A stretch of DNA of 64,000 bases from contig CALHGX010000018.1 in assembly GCA_938031185.1 (NCBI GenBank), positions 1-64,000 on the forward strand, given 5' to 3'. This document shows positions 23,795 through 32,405 of the stretch, one piece after another (positions within the stretch are counted from its first letter, which is position 1; every line of letters starts with the position of its first letter). The notes under the pieces were generated by a model. That model did not search any database. It was not told where the DNA came from and saw nothing but the letters and a program-made list of their open reading frames with translations. Source of the DNA: an uncultured bacterium (GTDB taxonomy: Bacteria; Verrucomicrobiota; Kiritimatiellia; CAIKKV01; CALHGX01). The position numbers and the translations under genes were made by a program.

Positions 23795-25633
23795 CTACGG
23801 CCGCGGGGGGGCGTCAAGAGCGGCTCGGTAGGCGAGGCGGTAGTGCCGAATCAACCGGCTCCAGTCGAATTGCTCCGCCGCGCTCTCGGTGCGGTTGCGC
23901 TGCGCAATGCGGTCGCGCCGCTCTTGAAGAAGAAACCGATACAGCGTTTCGGTAAGCTGATTGGCCGCCGCGTCGAACGAGGCATACCGCCGGTTCACGA
24001 CAAACAATCCGTTGTGCTCATGGTCGGACATATGCCGGAGCAGATACGTACCGAACCCCGACAAATCGCTGGTGACGGCGGGCAAACCCATGGCGGCGCA
24101 TTCCATCGGCGCATAGCCCCAGGGCTCGTACGCGCTGGGGAAGATGCCCATATGGCACCCGCGAACGAACTGGTCGTAATCCAATCCGAACAGCGGATCG
24201 TTGGACGTGATGAAATCGGGATGATAAACGATCTTCACCCGATCCTCGGGCAGGTTGATCAGGTTGCACGCGCGAATCTGGTTGAGCACCGCGTCGTTCT
24301 GATCGTCCACAAGATCGTGCGTCACCACCGTCGGCAGCCCCGTTGCCTTCCACGCCAGCATCATGCGCCGCTGCCGCAAACGCCAGTAATCGTCCACCAG
24401 ATCGTCCAGCCGCGGCGCCAGCCCCATCGCCGTGGCCAGAAACAGCCGCTCGCCGACCTGCGCCGAAATCGCCTCGCAGTTGCTGCGCATCTCGTCCAGC
24501 ATCGCGCGCCGCCGCAGCGCCTCCGCGTTGATCGAGCGCGTCGGCTGCCGCGTCACCACAAAAAACACCACCGTCCGGTCGCTGCCCGCCTGCTTCAAGC
24601 GCCAGTTGAGCCGGGACAGCGCCTCGATCGTCAGATCGAACCCCTTGTTGCGGTATTCGAACCGACCGGAGGTGAAAAAGAACAACGTGCGGTCAAGATC
24701 GAAGCAATAGCTCGGAAAGAAATGCGCCATGACAAAACGGGCGATGAATTCCTTATATTTTCGATGCAGGTTCTGGAACTCGTGCAGGGCGACGAAACGC
24801 TCGATGTTCAGGCCGTTGGGCAGCAGCACGTCCGGCTTGCGCCCCAACAGGTGCTCGCACTCATAAGCGGTGATGTCGCTGACGGTGCTGAACACGTTCG
24901 CTCCATGGGCGGCGGCGCGTTCGAGGCGCACCTGCGGCTCGATGTCGAACCGCCGCGCGTCCCCCAGCCAGTCCACGAAGGGCACGTGATCGTAGAACCA
25001 GGGATCGTTCATCGCCAGATAACGCCCCAGCAGGGTGGCGTGGGTCGTAAAAACAATCGTCAGCGGCACGGCGTCGCGCCGCAGCGGCGGGATGGCCGTG
25101 GCCCCCATCCACTCATGAAAGTGCGCCAGTATCCGCCGGCCGTTCCGACGCGGGGCCAGCAACCGAAAAAAGACCTCCACGAGGAAACCAAAGGCCAGCA
25201 CGCGATTGACCAATTCGTCTTCTCGCGGGAACCCGATGTCATGATGCTCCCACAAGAAATACTTTATTTCGCCCAGGCGGTTCCAGACGCCGCGAAAATC
25301 CAGCAGAACCACTTGCGGCCGCCCCGTGATCAACCAACGGCCGTACCGGGCGTCAAATCCCTGTTCGCGCATCGCCGCCACCACGTCCCCAAAACAGCCT
25401 TGCGGCGCGGCCTCCTCGAATTCCGCCGGACTGACGTCGGGATTGTAAGGGCCAATCAAGCAATAAGAAGCGTCGCCAAATTGATTGACGATGGTCGGCG
25501 CTTTGGAACGAAGCACCGTGTAGATGCCCCCCACTTGCTGGCAGACCTCCCACGAAACCTCACAGAGCAGCGTGGACGCGTCCGGCCAGGGCACATCGCC
25601 GTCTTGTCTTGGCAACGCCGATTTTGCGTTCAT
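23795..25633 (-). CDS. Glycogen synthase, GT3 (eukaryote/Gys-type)
   Basis: 612 residues. Makes alpha-1,4-glucan from a nucleotide-glucose. N terminus: CEVSWEVCQQVGGIYTVLRSK, the GT3 donor-binding loop. Other GT3 marks are FPREDELVNRVLAFGFLVE, ILAHFHEWMGATAIP, FTTHATLLGRYLA, FFFTSGRFEYRNKGFDLTIE and EPWGYAPMECAAMGLPAVTSDLSGFG (read in two parts). Bacterial GlgA is GT5 and about 480 residues. This is the Gys-like GT3 family also found in Bacteroidetes and PVC bacteria. ATG 25633 has GGGGG eight bases upstream. Single-gene unit. No other glycogen gene is in the window. Confidence 0.9.
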   Translation of the reverse strand: MNAKSALPRQDGDVPWPDASTLLCEVSWEVCQQVGGIYTVLRSKAPTIVNQFGDASYCLIGPYNPDVSPAEFEEAAPQGCFGDVVAAMREQGFDARYGRWLITGRPQVVLLDFRGVWNRLGEIKYFLWEHHDIGFPREDELVNRVLAFGFLVEVFFRLLAPRRNGRRILAHFHEWMGATAIPPLRRDAVPLTIVFTTHATLLGRYLAMNDPWFYDHVPFVDWLGDARRFDIEPQVRLERAAAHGANVFSTVSDITAYECEHLLGRKPDVLLPNGLNIERFVALHEFQNLHRKYKEFIARFVMAHFFPSYCFDLDRTLFFFTSGRFEYRNKGFDLTIEALSRLNWRLKQAGSDRTVVFFVVTRQPTRSINAEALRRRAMLDEMRSNCEAISAQVGERLFLATAMGLAPRLDDLVDDYWRLRQRRMMLAWKATGLPTVVTHDLVDDQNDAVLNQIRACNLINLPEDRVKIVYHPDFITSNDPLFGLDYDQFVRGCHMGIFPSAYEPWGYAPMECAAMGLPAVTSDLSGFGTYLLRHMSDHEHNGLFVVNRRYASFDAAANQLTETLYRFLLQERRDRIAQRNRTESAAEQFDWSRLIRHYRLAYRAALDAPPRP

Positions 25634-25804
25634 GAGCAGCACCCCCGGTATTGCCAAGAAACTACGCAGGGATGACGGGTTTGTCCAGTCTGCTCCGCGC
25701 CCTACCCTGTTGCCCCCCGGTCCATGGTCCATGGTCTATCCCCTTCCTCCTGCCTCCCTTCCCCCTCCTGCCGCTTCCCCGTGCAAAAAAAACGCAAAAT
25801 TTCC

Positions 25805-25833
25805 TTGCGCCCTCCGCCATCTCTTGCCATAAT
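25805..25833 (+). promoter_or_regulatory. Promoter of the glycine-rich exported protein
   Basis: TTGCGC (25805-25810), a 17-base spacer and CATAAT (25828-25833), 59 bases before the start at 25893, in the 259-bp divergent gap with glycogen synthase. Confidence 0.5.
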
Positions 25834-25892
25834 TACGCCGAAAACAAGGAGTGGTGTTTGTCTTTCGGCGTTCAACAATGGGGGTCGTAGGA

Positions 25893-28580
25893 ATGAATAC
25901 GTATCGTATTGCTCTGGTTCTCACGCTCGTCGTCTCGATCGGATTCCTCTCCACTGCTCACGCCGCCATCACCGTGGACGGCGATATCAGCGATTGGGAC
26001 GCCTCGCTGATCCAAATCGATTCCACCGGCGATAACACCGGTAAGGCCATTGATCTAACCAGTTGGGGCGCCACCATCGAAGGCGGCTACCTCTATTGCT
26101 TCGCCGAAGCGGTCAGCAATATCTCCATCTACGCTGAAGACACGAACGCCGTCGGCTGGTTCGGCGCGTGGATTGACGCCGACATACGCGGCGGCCCCGG
26201 CAATACCGCCCGATCCCTCGACACAACCTCCGACATGCTCGGCCACGAGTGGAGCAACGGCAACTTCGAGTCCATGGATATCGGCGTCGAAATCCGCCTC
26301 ACGGCCAACCCCCTGCTCGGCAATCGCTTCGCCTTCTTCGGCAGCAACGACACCGCCTCCGTCACCGGCAATCTCGTCTCCGCCGGCACTTACGCCTATA
26401 GCGGCCGCATTATCGAATGGCGCGTGCCCGTCACCGAAATCACCAGCGAACTGGGCCTCTATCCCGACAACGTCACGCCCAACGGCAATCGCTGGAAAGT
26501 CGGCGTGCGCATAGATGGTCTCGTGGCCGGAGACATGACGGGCCTTGGCGGCGACAACAGCGACACGCGCGTCTACACCGAGGCCGGCACCACCACCGCC
26601 ACCAACTCGGGCTTCTTCCACGTCTCCGAGCACTGGACCAACGGCGACCCGCTTCAAGGCGACACGGCTATCATTTCCGGCGGCGTCAACATGATTCTCA
26701 GCAACGCCACGCCGACGCTCGCCTCTCTCACCCTTACCAACGCCTGGCTCACCTTCACCAACTACGACGCCAGGCTCAACGCTCTCGAAATCGCCATCCT
26801 CAACCGCGGCACCAACACCCACGTCATCAATTCCGACACGAATCGCCCCTGGACTAACGCCTACTGGGATATTGACGGCCGCATCCACCACGTCTGCTCC
26901 AACTTCACCCTCGCCGCCGGCGGCGTCATCAACGTGGATCTGAAGGGCTACCAGGGCCTCTTTTTCGCCGGTAATCGAGGCTTGTACGGCGCCGGTCCCG
27001 GCGGCGGCTACATGGTGGTAGGCGGCCAGAATCCCGGCGGTGCCGGTCATGGTGGCGGCGGCGGAACAGGCGGCCATATCGGTGGACCGGCCTACGATTC
27101 CACCAACGCCCCATCCTGGCCCGGCAGCGCCGGCGGCGGTTCATGGAACTACTTCCTGCAAGGTGGCGCGGGCGGCGGCCTGGTAAGGATCGAAGCCACC
27201 AACACCGTCATCAATGGCCTCATCACCGCCAACGGCGGCAACGGCGGCTCGAACAATGACGGCGCGGGCGGCGGGTCCGGCGGCAGCATCTATATCCATA
27301 CGAAATCGCTTTCCGGTTCCGGCACCATCCGCGCCAACGGCGGCACGGGCAACAACTACGCCGGCGGCGGCGCGGGAGGGCGCGTTGCGCTCCACTACGA
27401 AACGCTCAACTGGACGGGATACGTTCTGGCCAATGGCGCGTCCGGCAGGCCGAATCAGGGTTATCCGGCCTCGGCCGCCGGCGGCATCGGTTCGCTCTAT
27501 TCGTCCGACGCGCAGGTTGTGTCGCCGCTGCTTGACAATTCCTCCTTCCGCCATTACGGACCATTCACGTCCCTTGTCTTCAACAACTTCGTGCTGACGA
27601 ACTCGTCCTACTACTGGCTCTCAGCCCAAAACTCCACGATCTACGTGACGAACAACCTCTGGGTCGGCGCAGGCTCCACACTGCGCATCGGTGGTGAGGC
27701 GGGCGACACCGCCCGCACGATCCTCGAGGTCGGCGGGAATGCCGTCGTTACCGGCGGTTCCCTGATTGTGGCCAGCGGCATCACGAACATGACGCATGAC
27801 AACGATGGCGAACTCGTCAAGGTCCATGGGGACTTCATCGTGCGCAACGCCGGCCGGATCATCCCGATCGCCTACCAGTATCCGCCGCAGTACACCAATG
27901 CCGGCGGCGCGGTGCGGTTCGAGGCCAAAAACTTCACCCTCGCCCAGGGGGCGACGGTGAACCTCAAAGAGTACGGCTATGCCGGCGCGTATCAGACGCA
28001 GAGCGGCGGCGGAACAGGCACCAACTCCTTCGGCCCTGGCGGCGGCCGCGGCTACTGGAATGCCGGCGGCGGCGGCTATGGCGGCAAGGGAGGAGACGGG
28101 GGTCAGGCGAACAAATGGGGCGGCCCGGCCTACGGCTCGTCGAATGCCCCGGTCTATCCCGGCAGCGGCGGATCGTATACTTCCTATCAAGGCGACACCC
28201 GAGGCGGACATGGCGGCGGGCTCTTCCGTCTGAAGGCATCCGGAACCGTAACCATCAGTGGCACGATTGACGGCGATGGCGGCGGGGGGCAGGCATATTC
28301 CGGCGGCGGCTCCGGCGGCGGTGTGTTCATCCAGGCCAAAACGTTTGGCGGCAGCGGAACCATTCAGGCCCGCGGCGGGAATGGCGGAACGTATTCTGGC
28401 GGCGGGGGTGGCGGCCGCATCGCGATTCACCGGATCTACGACTCGTGGAGCGGGACGCTCTCCTATCCCGCCTCGGTCACCCCCGGCGCAGCGGGCGGCA
28501 TCGACGGCAAGATGGGCGAGACGGGCACGGTGGTCTGGGTTCAGATACCGGCGCCGGGCACGGCGTTACTGCTGAAATAG
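25893..28580 (+). CDS. Large exported glycine-rich protein with CBM9/DOMON-like N-terminal domain
   Basis: 895 residues. Signal peptide MNTYRIALVLTLVVSIGFLSTAHA. About 25-250 is a CBM9/DOMON-like module opening AITVDGDISDWDAS, typical of carbohydrate-binding exported proteins. Two long homologous Gly-rich blocks follow (about 345-500 and 675-865), each built of GAGPGGGY/GGGGTGG/GPAYDSTNAP-type runs with beta-strand repeats such as IRANGGTG and IDGDGGGG, separated by a beta-helix-like region. The protein ends VVWVQIPAPGTALLLK, which resembles the start of a PEP-CTERM sorting signal (VPEPGTALLL) but lacks the membrane helix and Arg tail. Probably cell-surface. Single-gene unit with promoter and terminator. 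Confidence 0.78.
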   Translation: MNTYRIALVLTLVVSIGFLSTAHAAITVDGDISDWDASLIQIDSTGDNTGKAIDLTSWGATIEGGYLYCFAEAVSNISIYAEDTNAVGWFGAWIDADIRGGPGNTARSLDTTSDMLGHEWSNGNFESMDIGVEIRLTANPLLGNRFAFFGSNDTASVTGNLVSAGTYAYSGRIIEWRVPVTEITSELGLYPDNVTPNGNRWKVGVRIDGLVAGDMTGLGGDNSDTRVYTEAGTTTATNSGFFHVSEHWTNGDPLQGDTAIISGGVNMILSNATPTLASLTLTNAWLTFTNYDARLNALEIAILNRGTNTHVINSDTNRPWTNAYWDIDGRIHHVCSNFTLAAGGVINVDLKGYQGLFFAGNRGLYGAGPGGGYMVVGGQNPGGAGHGGGGGTGGHIGGPAYDSTNAPSWPGSAGGGSWNYFLQGGAGGGLVRIEATNTVINGLITANGGNGGSNNDGAGGGSGGSIYIHTKSLSGSGTIRANGGTGNNYAGGGAGGRVALHYETLNWTGYVLANGASGRPNQGYPASAAGGIGSLYSSDAQVVSPLLDNSSFRHYGPFTSLVFNNFVLTNSSYYWLSAQNSTIYVTNNLWVGAGSTLRIGGEAGDTARTILEVGGNAVVTGGSLIVASGITNMTHDNDGELVKVHGDFIVRNAGRIIPIAYQYPPQYTNAGGAVRFEAKNFTLAQGATVNLKEYGYAGAYQTQSGGGTGTNSFGPGGGRGYWNAGGGGYGGKGGDGGQANKWGGPAYGSSNAPVYPGSGGSYTSYQGDTRGGHGGGLFRLKASGTVTISGTIDGDGGGGQAYSGGGSGGGVFIQAKTFGGSGTIQARGGNGGTYSGGGGGGRIAIHRIYDSWSGTLSYPASVTPGAAGGIDGKMGETGTVVWVQIPAPGTALLLK

Positions 28581-28602
28581 CCGCAAGCGGCATGGAATCT
28601 CT

Positions 28603-28637
28603 CGGGCGGAACGGTTCTCTCGTTCCGCCCGTTTTTT
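28603..28637 (+). terminator. Rho-independent terminator after the glycine-rich protein
   Basis: Perfect 11-bp stem CGGGCGGAACG (28603-28613) / CGTTCCGCCCG (28621-28631), 7-base loop, then TTTTTT. It is 22 bases after the stop. Confidence 0.92.
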
Positions 28638-28796
28638 CTGCAGGGCGGCCAAGTCCCCGGCCGCGGGCTTTCTTGCCTTTATGCAGGCCGCCCCCACACC
28701 CGATTCCGCTCTGCGGTCTCCGCGTCTTCTGCGCGAAACCTCCCCGGGGGCCATGGCCCGCGGTCTCTTCCGTTCCCTAATCCCCTATCCTCCGCC

Positions 28797-29477
28797 TCAT
28801 CCGCCGCTCGACTTTGAAACGGCCGGATGCAGATAGACCGGCCGGCAGGGCATCAGGGACAATCCCCGCTGCATGCGCCGCAGCGCAAGACAAGCCACAT
28901 CGCGCGCCAAGGGTTGCCGGTCCGTCACTAATTCAGCCCCCGCTGGCCTCAAGTCCGACAACAACGCCCCGATTCGGTCCCCATGCGGCGTCGCCACCAC
29001 GCCGCAGCCCGCCGCCGCTTCGCGTAAGCCCGTTTCGTCCGTCAGCGAGAGCGGAATGAATGGAGCCGGCAGCTCGTCCCGCATCTGATAAGCCGCCACC
29101 CAAAATCGCTGCCGGCGCGCGTCGCCCGCCACCGCCACCCGCGCGTCCGGGTAATCACGCATAATGCCCCATGCCAACGCTTCGCTGCTGTGAACGCCGG
29201 CCAGCGGACGGCGGTCCGGCAACGCAAGCCCTTCGGCGGCGGCCACGGCCATGCGCAGCGCCGAAAACGCGCCCGGCCCAATGCCCACGGCAATCAAATC
29301 CGGTTCCCAACCGGCCCCCTGATCCAGTCCGCGCCGCCATTCGGCCAACGCCGCAAAAAGCGCTTCCGGCCGTCCTCGATCCGCCAACCAGTCCCGCTCC
29401 AAGAGCGCCCCGCCTTGCTCGTCCAGCAGCGCGAGACTGCCCCGCGCCGCAGATTGTTCGATCGCCAGAATTCTCAT
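28797..29477 (-). CDS. tsaB: tRNA threonylcarbamoyladenosine biosynthesis protein TsaB
   Basis: 226 residues. ASKHA-fold partner of TsaD needed for t6A37 modification of ANN-decoding tRNAs. It starts MRILAIEQSAARGSLALLD and has VGIGPGAFSALRMAVAAAEGL, the TsaB version of the GPGSFTGLR motif, then a shorter C-terminal half as expected for TsaB, which lacks a full active site. ATG 29477 chosen because the extra upstream residues (from 29540) are not conserved-looking. Monocistronic here, adjacent to tRNA-His on the other strand. Confidence 0.88.
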   Translation of the reverse strand: MRILAIEQSAARGSLALLDEQGGALLERDWLADRGRPEALFAALAEWRRGLDQGAGWEPDLIAVGIGPGAFSALRMAVAAAEGLALPDRRPLAGVHSSEALAWGIMRDYPDARVAVAGDARRQRFWVAAYQMRDELPAPFIPLSLTDETGLREAAAGCGVVATPHGDRIGALLSDLRPAGAELVTDRQPLARDVACLALRRMQRGLSLMPCRPVYLHPAVSKSSGG

Positions 29478-29801
29478 CGCCCGATTTTCCTGCGCAATGG
29501 ATGGATTGGTCTGTTCATGACGCGGAAGACCGCGTCGCAAACGGTCTCACCATATGTCGGCGCCGACCGTCTGTCGCGTTTTTTCTTGAACCGTCCGCCC
29601 TGTCGTTTGGATTCAAGGATTGTTGGCGGTGGGCATGGCTCAATTGGCAGAGCACCAGGTTGTGGCCCTGGGCGTTGCGGGTTCGAACCCGGTTACCCAC
29701 CCCATTTCCTTCGCAAAAAATGTTCGCGCTGAGGACCGCGGCCATGCCAGCGCCCTTGCGCGAACGTTGAATGCGGCGCGCGCCAGGATGGACCGCAGCG
29801 A
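29478..29801. other. 324-bp gap containing tRNA-His
   Basis: Apart from the tRNA-His gene (29628-29704) I see no gene. A TTGAAC hexamer at about 29585-29590 could be part of its promoter, but no good -10 follows. Confidence 0.5.
29628..29704 (+). tRNA. tRNA-His (GTG anticodon)
   Basis: Cloverleaf folds with anticodon stem CCAGG/CCTGG and loop TTGTGGC (anticodon GTG at 29662-29664). It has the His-specific extra G at -1 (29628) opposite C73 (29701), and an encoded CCA (29702-29704). D-stem GCTC/GAGC and the GTTCGAAC T-loop are normal. Two mispairs are visible: C-A at acceptor pair 6-67 (29634/29695) and G-G at T-stem pair 51-63 (29679/29691). Confidence 0.93.
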
Positions 29802-31079
29802 TTAGCTTGCCGGAACCCCAGCCAGCGCCAGCATCCGCGCCGCTCCAAGAGTCGGCGCTGCCGGTTTAAGCCGGATTTCCTGGCCTAGTTTTCGTTCAAG
29901 TCCCCGCCGCCAGACGTTATTGCGCGCGCCGCCGCTATCGGCAAGATACAACGCGCCGGAAGGCCCGCCCTGTAGCCGGCCAATATACCCCGCCATCCGT
30001 TCGTTGAGGAAATCCAGCACCGCGGCGCAGCGTGCCGCCGCCGAGGCCTTCTGTTCGTCATCCCAAACCAGCCGTTCCGCTTCCACGCGAAGCGCGGGCA
30101 GCGGAGCGCCCGCCGCAACACCCTGCTTCGCCAGATCAAAGAATTGGTCGAACCCCCGAAGCCCACATTGCCGAACCGTCCGCGAAATCAGGTGCCCCCC
30201 GTAAATGTCCGCCATCATACGGTAGTAGCCGCCTCCGGGATACACGCCACGAATCACGTCGGCTGCCGGCGGCGGACAGTCGGCCGTCCATTGATACACG
30301 ACCTGCGCCGACCCGAGCGTGACCAGCGCCGCCCGTTCACGCTCCAATTCCGCCGAAAATGCGCCTGCCGTTTGATCATTCCCCGCGCAAAACACAGGAC
30401 AGCCCGGCGGCAGACTCCATGGATTCCCCGCCCATGCGCCCCCCGCCGGCCGCAGCAGCGGCATCACCCGCGGCAATCTTTCTTCGGTCCAACCAAGCCA
30501 GGCAACCCATGGCCCGCGCCAGCGGCGTTCCTCTAGCGACCACAGCCCTGTCATCGCCGCCAGGTTTTCATCCAACACCAATGCGCCGGTCAACCGCTCA
30601 ATCACCGCCGAAGGCAGCGGCACCGCTTCGCTCTGCGACAAAGCCGGGTCCGCTTCAACCAGCGCCTTGAGCAGGCAGATCATCAATCCGCCCAACGGTT
30701 CGAAAAAGCTCGCATGCCGCGCGAAGTCCTCGAAAAGCGGCATCCGCTTCATCGCCTCTGCCAGCGCATCCGCGCGACGATCCTGCCGGCTCACAAAACG
30801 CGTTCGAAACGCCCCCCCGCCAGCAACCCGGATGGCCACCGTCTGCGCCTGGCTGGTGATGGCAACGCCGGTGACGGACCGTGCCGTCAATCCGGCTGCC
30901 CGCAGCGCCGACGCCACCGCTTCGCAGGCCGCCGTCTCCACAACGAACGGCTCAATCTCGACCCGCTCGCCCATTTCCGCGTAGTCGAGATAACTCTGCC
31001 CCTCGCCAAGCCGGCGCAATTCGCCGTCGTAGACGGCCGCCTTGAAGCTGGTCGAACCGAGATCTACACAAAGAAACAT
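29802..31079 (-). CDS. FGGY-family carbohydrate kinase
   Basis: 425 residues. FGGY kinases phosphorylate sugars such as xylulose, rhamnulose, ribulose, fuculose or glycerol with ATP. N-terminal phosphate-1 motif CVDLGSTSFKAAVYD, second-domain phosphate-2 motif AALVTLGSAQVVYQW, and adenosine motif ALYLADSGGARNNVWRRGLERKLG. The substrate cannot be read off. The protein is shorter than most xylulokinases (about 490) and some Gly/Phe signature residues are altered. Last gene of the catabolic operon 29802-37697, 22 bp after the ceramidase-like gene, so it likely acts on the sugar freed or rearranged by the upstream enzymes. Confidence 0.85.
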   Translation of the reverse strand: MFLCVDLGSTSFKAAVYDGELRRLGEGQSYLDYAEMGERVEIEPFVVETAACEAVASALRAAGLTARSVTGVAITSQAQTVAIRVAGGGAFRTRFVSRQDRRADALAEAMKRMPLFEDFARHASFFEPLGGLMICLLKALVEADPALSQSEAVPLPSAVIERLTGALVLDENLAAMTGLWSLEERRWRGPWVAWLGWTEERLPRVMPLLRPAGGAWAGNPWSLPPGCPVFCAGNDQTAGAFSAELERERAALVTLGSAQVVYQWTADCPPPAADVIRGVYPGGGYYRMMADIYGGHLISRTVRQCGLRGFDQFFDLAKQGVAAGAPLPALRVEAERLVWDDEQKASAAARCAAVLDFLNERMAGYIGRLQGGPSGALYLADSGGARNNVWRRGLERKLGQEIRLKPAAPTLGAARMLALAGVPAS

Positions 31080-31101
31080 GGCTGCATCCGGAATGCTCCG
31101 T

Positions 31102-32403
31102 TCAGAGCTGCCCGATCAGTCGCACCGTTGCCTCCAGGAGACGCGCCGCGGTTTCCGGCGCAAACAAGGCGTTGGACGCTTCATAGCCGCCTTCCTGAGC
31201 CGCCTCCGGCGTCACCAAGTAGCCCTGCAACTCCCCGTTGGCAAGCGAGATGATGTAGGCGCCGGGGCAGCGGGCTTTCAGATCGAGGCCGTATTCGACA
31301 AAAACCTCCGCCGGCCAACCCGCGAAAAAGAATCGCCCTGCTCGCAACACCTGAGCCTCCACGGGGTCGCAGGCGGCTCGAAGGGCTGCCAGACGTCCAT
31401 CCTGCTCCTGCCGCGCCAGCGTCACCGTCTCCTGCGCGCCAAACCAGTCCACCTCGGCCGTTCGGGCTTGGCGCGCGTCTCCGCCGCGCCTCATCGCGTC
31501 CAAACGCGCCGCCGCCTCGGCCAGCCGGCGTTCCGCCTCCTCCAGCGAAGGCAGTCGGCGCGAGACCGCCCCCACCATCTCCTGCGCGGCCCCCAGGGAG
31601 GTCGCGGGCGAATACGAGGCGGACGCCAAGGCCTTTTGCACCGCGTTCGCAACCACGCGTCCCAAACGCTCCGCTTCCTCGAATGTGTTCCCTTTCGTGA
31701 CGTACCGCGGACTCTGGTTGCCGGAAGGCCCTGTGTGATGAACGACGGGGCAGCCGCCGAAGACCCGCTGCAAATCCCTCCGCGCGAATCCGGGAAAATC
31801 GGCGCTCACGAGCTTGGAATCTTCGTGCAAGACCGTTGGATGCATGCTGCAAACCACCATCAGGCCGATGGGACGCTTGGCGGCACGGCTCCGCACCGCC
31901 ACAATCGGCATCTCGTGCAGGGCGGGGCCGTCTGGATGCCGCCGGTTGGTGCCGACCCCGGTGCTGTCACCCACCGCCAGCGCCACCTCCGCCTCCTCCA
32001 AACGCTGCCAGGCCTCCACCCCCGCCCTTACAATGCCGTCTCGCAAGCGATCCAAATAGGCCGGATCCGGCGGCGGCACCACCGGATCATCCGCGTTGCT
32101 GGCGTAGGCGACCGTCACCGGGCCGGAATGCGTGTGCGTGGCGCTGACAAGGATGTGGTCGCCCGGAACCCCCGTCTGTTCTTCCAGCATCCGCCGCGCT
32201 TCGAGCACAACCGCCCGGGGAACAAATATGATGTCGTTGCCGATGAACAAGACCACCGTGCGGCCATCGGACAGGCACAGCGCACTGCTGTAAAGCGGGT
32301 CGTGGATTCCCTCGCTCCAGCGCGGCACATGGGGGTAGCCAAAAAGAAACTGACGATCGGCAGGCGAAATATCAACCTGGGAGGCACCAGCTTTCAGCGC
32401 CAC
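31102..32403 (-). CDS. Neutral/alkaline ceramidase N-terminal-domain-like protein
   Basis: 433 residues, no signal peptide. Opens ALKAGASQVDISPADRQFLFGYP, has VLFIGNDIIFVPRAVVLEARRM, the zinc-site-like SATHTHSGPVT and CSMHPTVLHEDSKLVSADFPG, and ends with ISLANGELQGYLVTPEAAQEGGYE. This is the ceramidase N-terminal fold without the C-terminal immunoglobulin-like domain. Such proteins are common in PVC sugar-catabolic clusters, and their role is probably amide or ester hydrolysis on a carbohydrate, not sphingolipid metabolism. GTG 32403 has AAGGGG eight bases upstream and lies just after the previous stop. ATG 32424 is an alternative inside the upstream gene. Confidence 0.8.
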   Translation of the reverse strand: MALKAGASQVDISPADRQFLFGYPHVPRWSEGIHDPLYSSALCLSDGRTVVLFIGNDIIFVPRAVVLEARRMLEEQTGVPGDHILVSATHTHSGPVTVAYASNADDPVVPPPDPAYLDRLRDGIVRAGVEAWQRLEEAEVALAVGDSTGVGTNRRHPDGPALHEMPIVAVRSRAAKRPIGLMVVCSMHPTVLHEDSKLVSADFPGFARRDLQRVFGGCPVVHHTGPSGNQSPRYVTKGNTFEEAERLGRVVANAVQKALASASYSPATSLGAAQEMVGAVSRRLPSLEEAERRLAEAAARLDAMRRGGDARQARTAEVDWFGAQETVTLARQEQDGRLAALRAACDPVEAQVLRAGRFFFAGWPAEVFVEYGLDLKARCPGAYIISLANGELQGYLVTPEAAQEGGYEASNALFAPETAARLLEATVRLIGQL

Positions 32404-32405
32404 GT

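Noticed and set aside
23042-25675. Plus-strand frame of 877 codons opposite glycogen synthase and guaA
   Set aside because: Antisense of two well-supported enzymes; no signal, domain or ribosome site.
26055-27077. Minus-strand frame opposite the glycine-rich protein
   Set aside because: Mirror of Gly/Thr/Asn-rich codons; no independent coding evidence.
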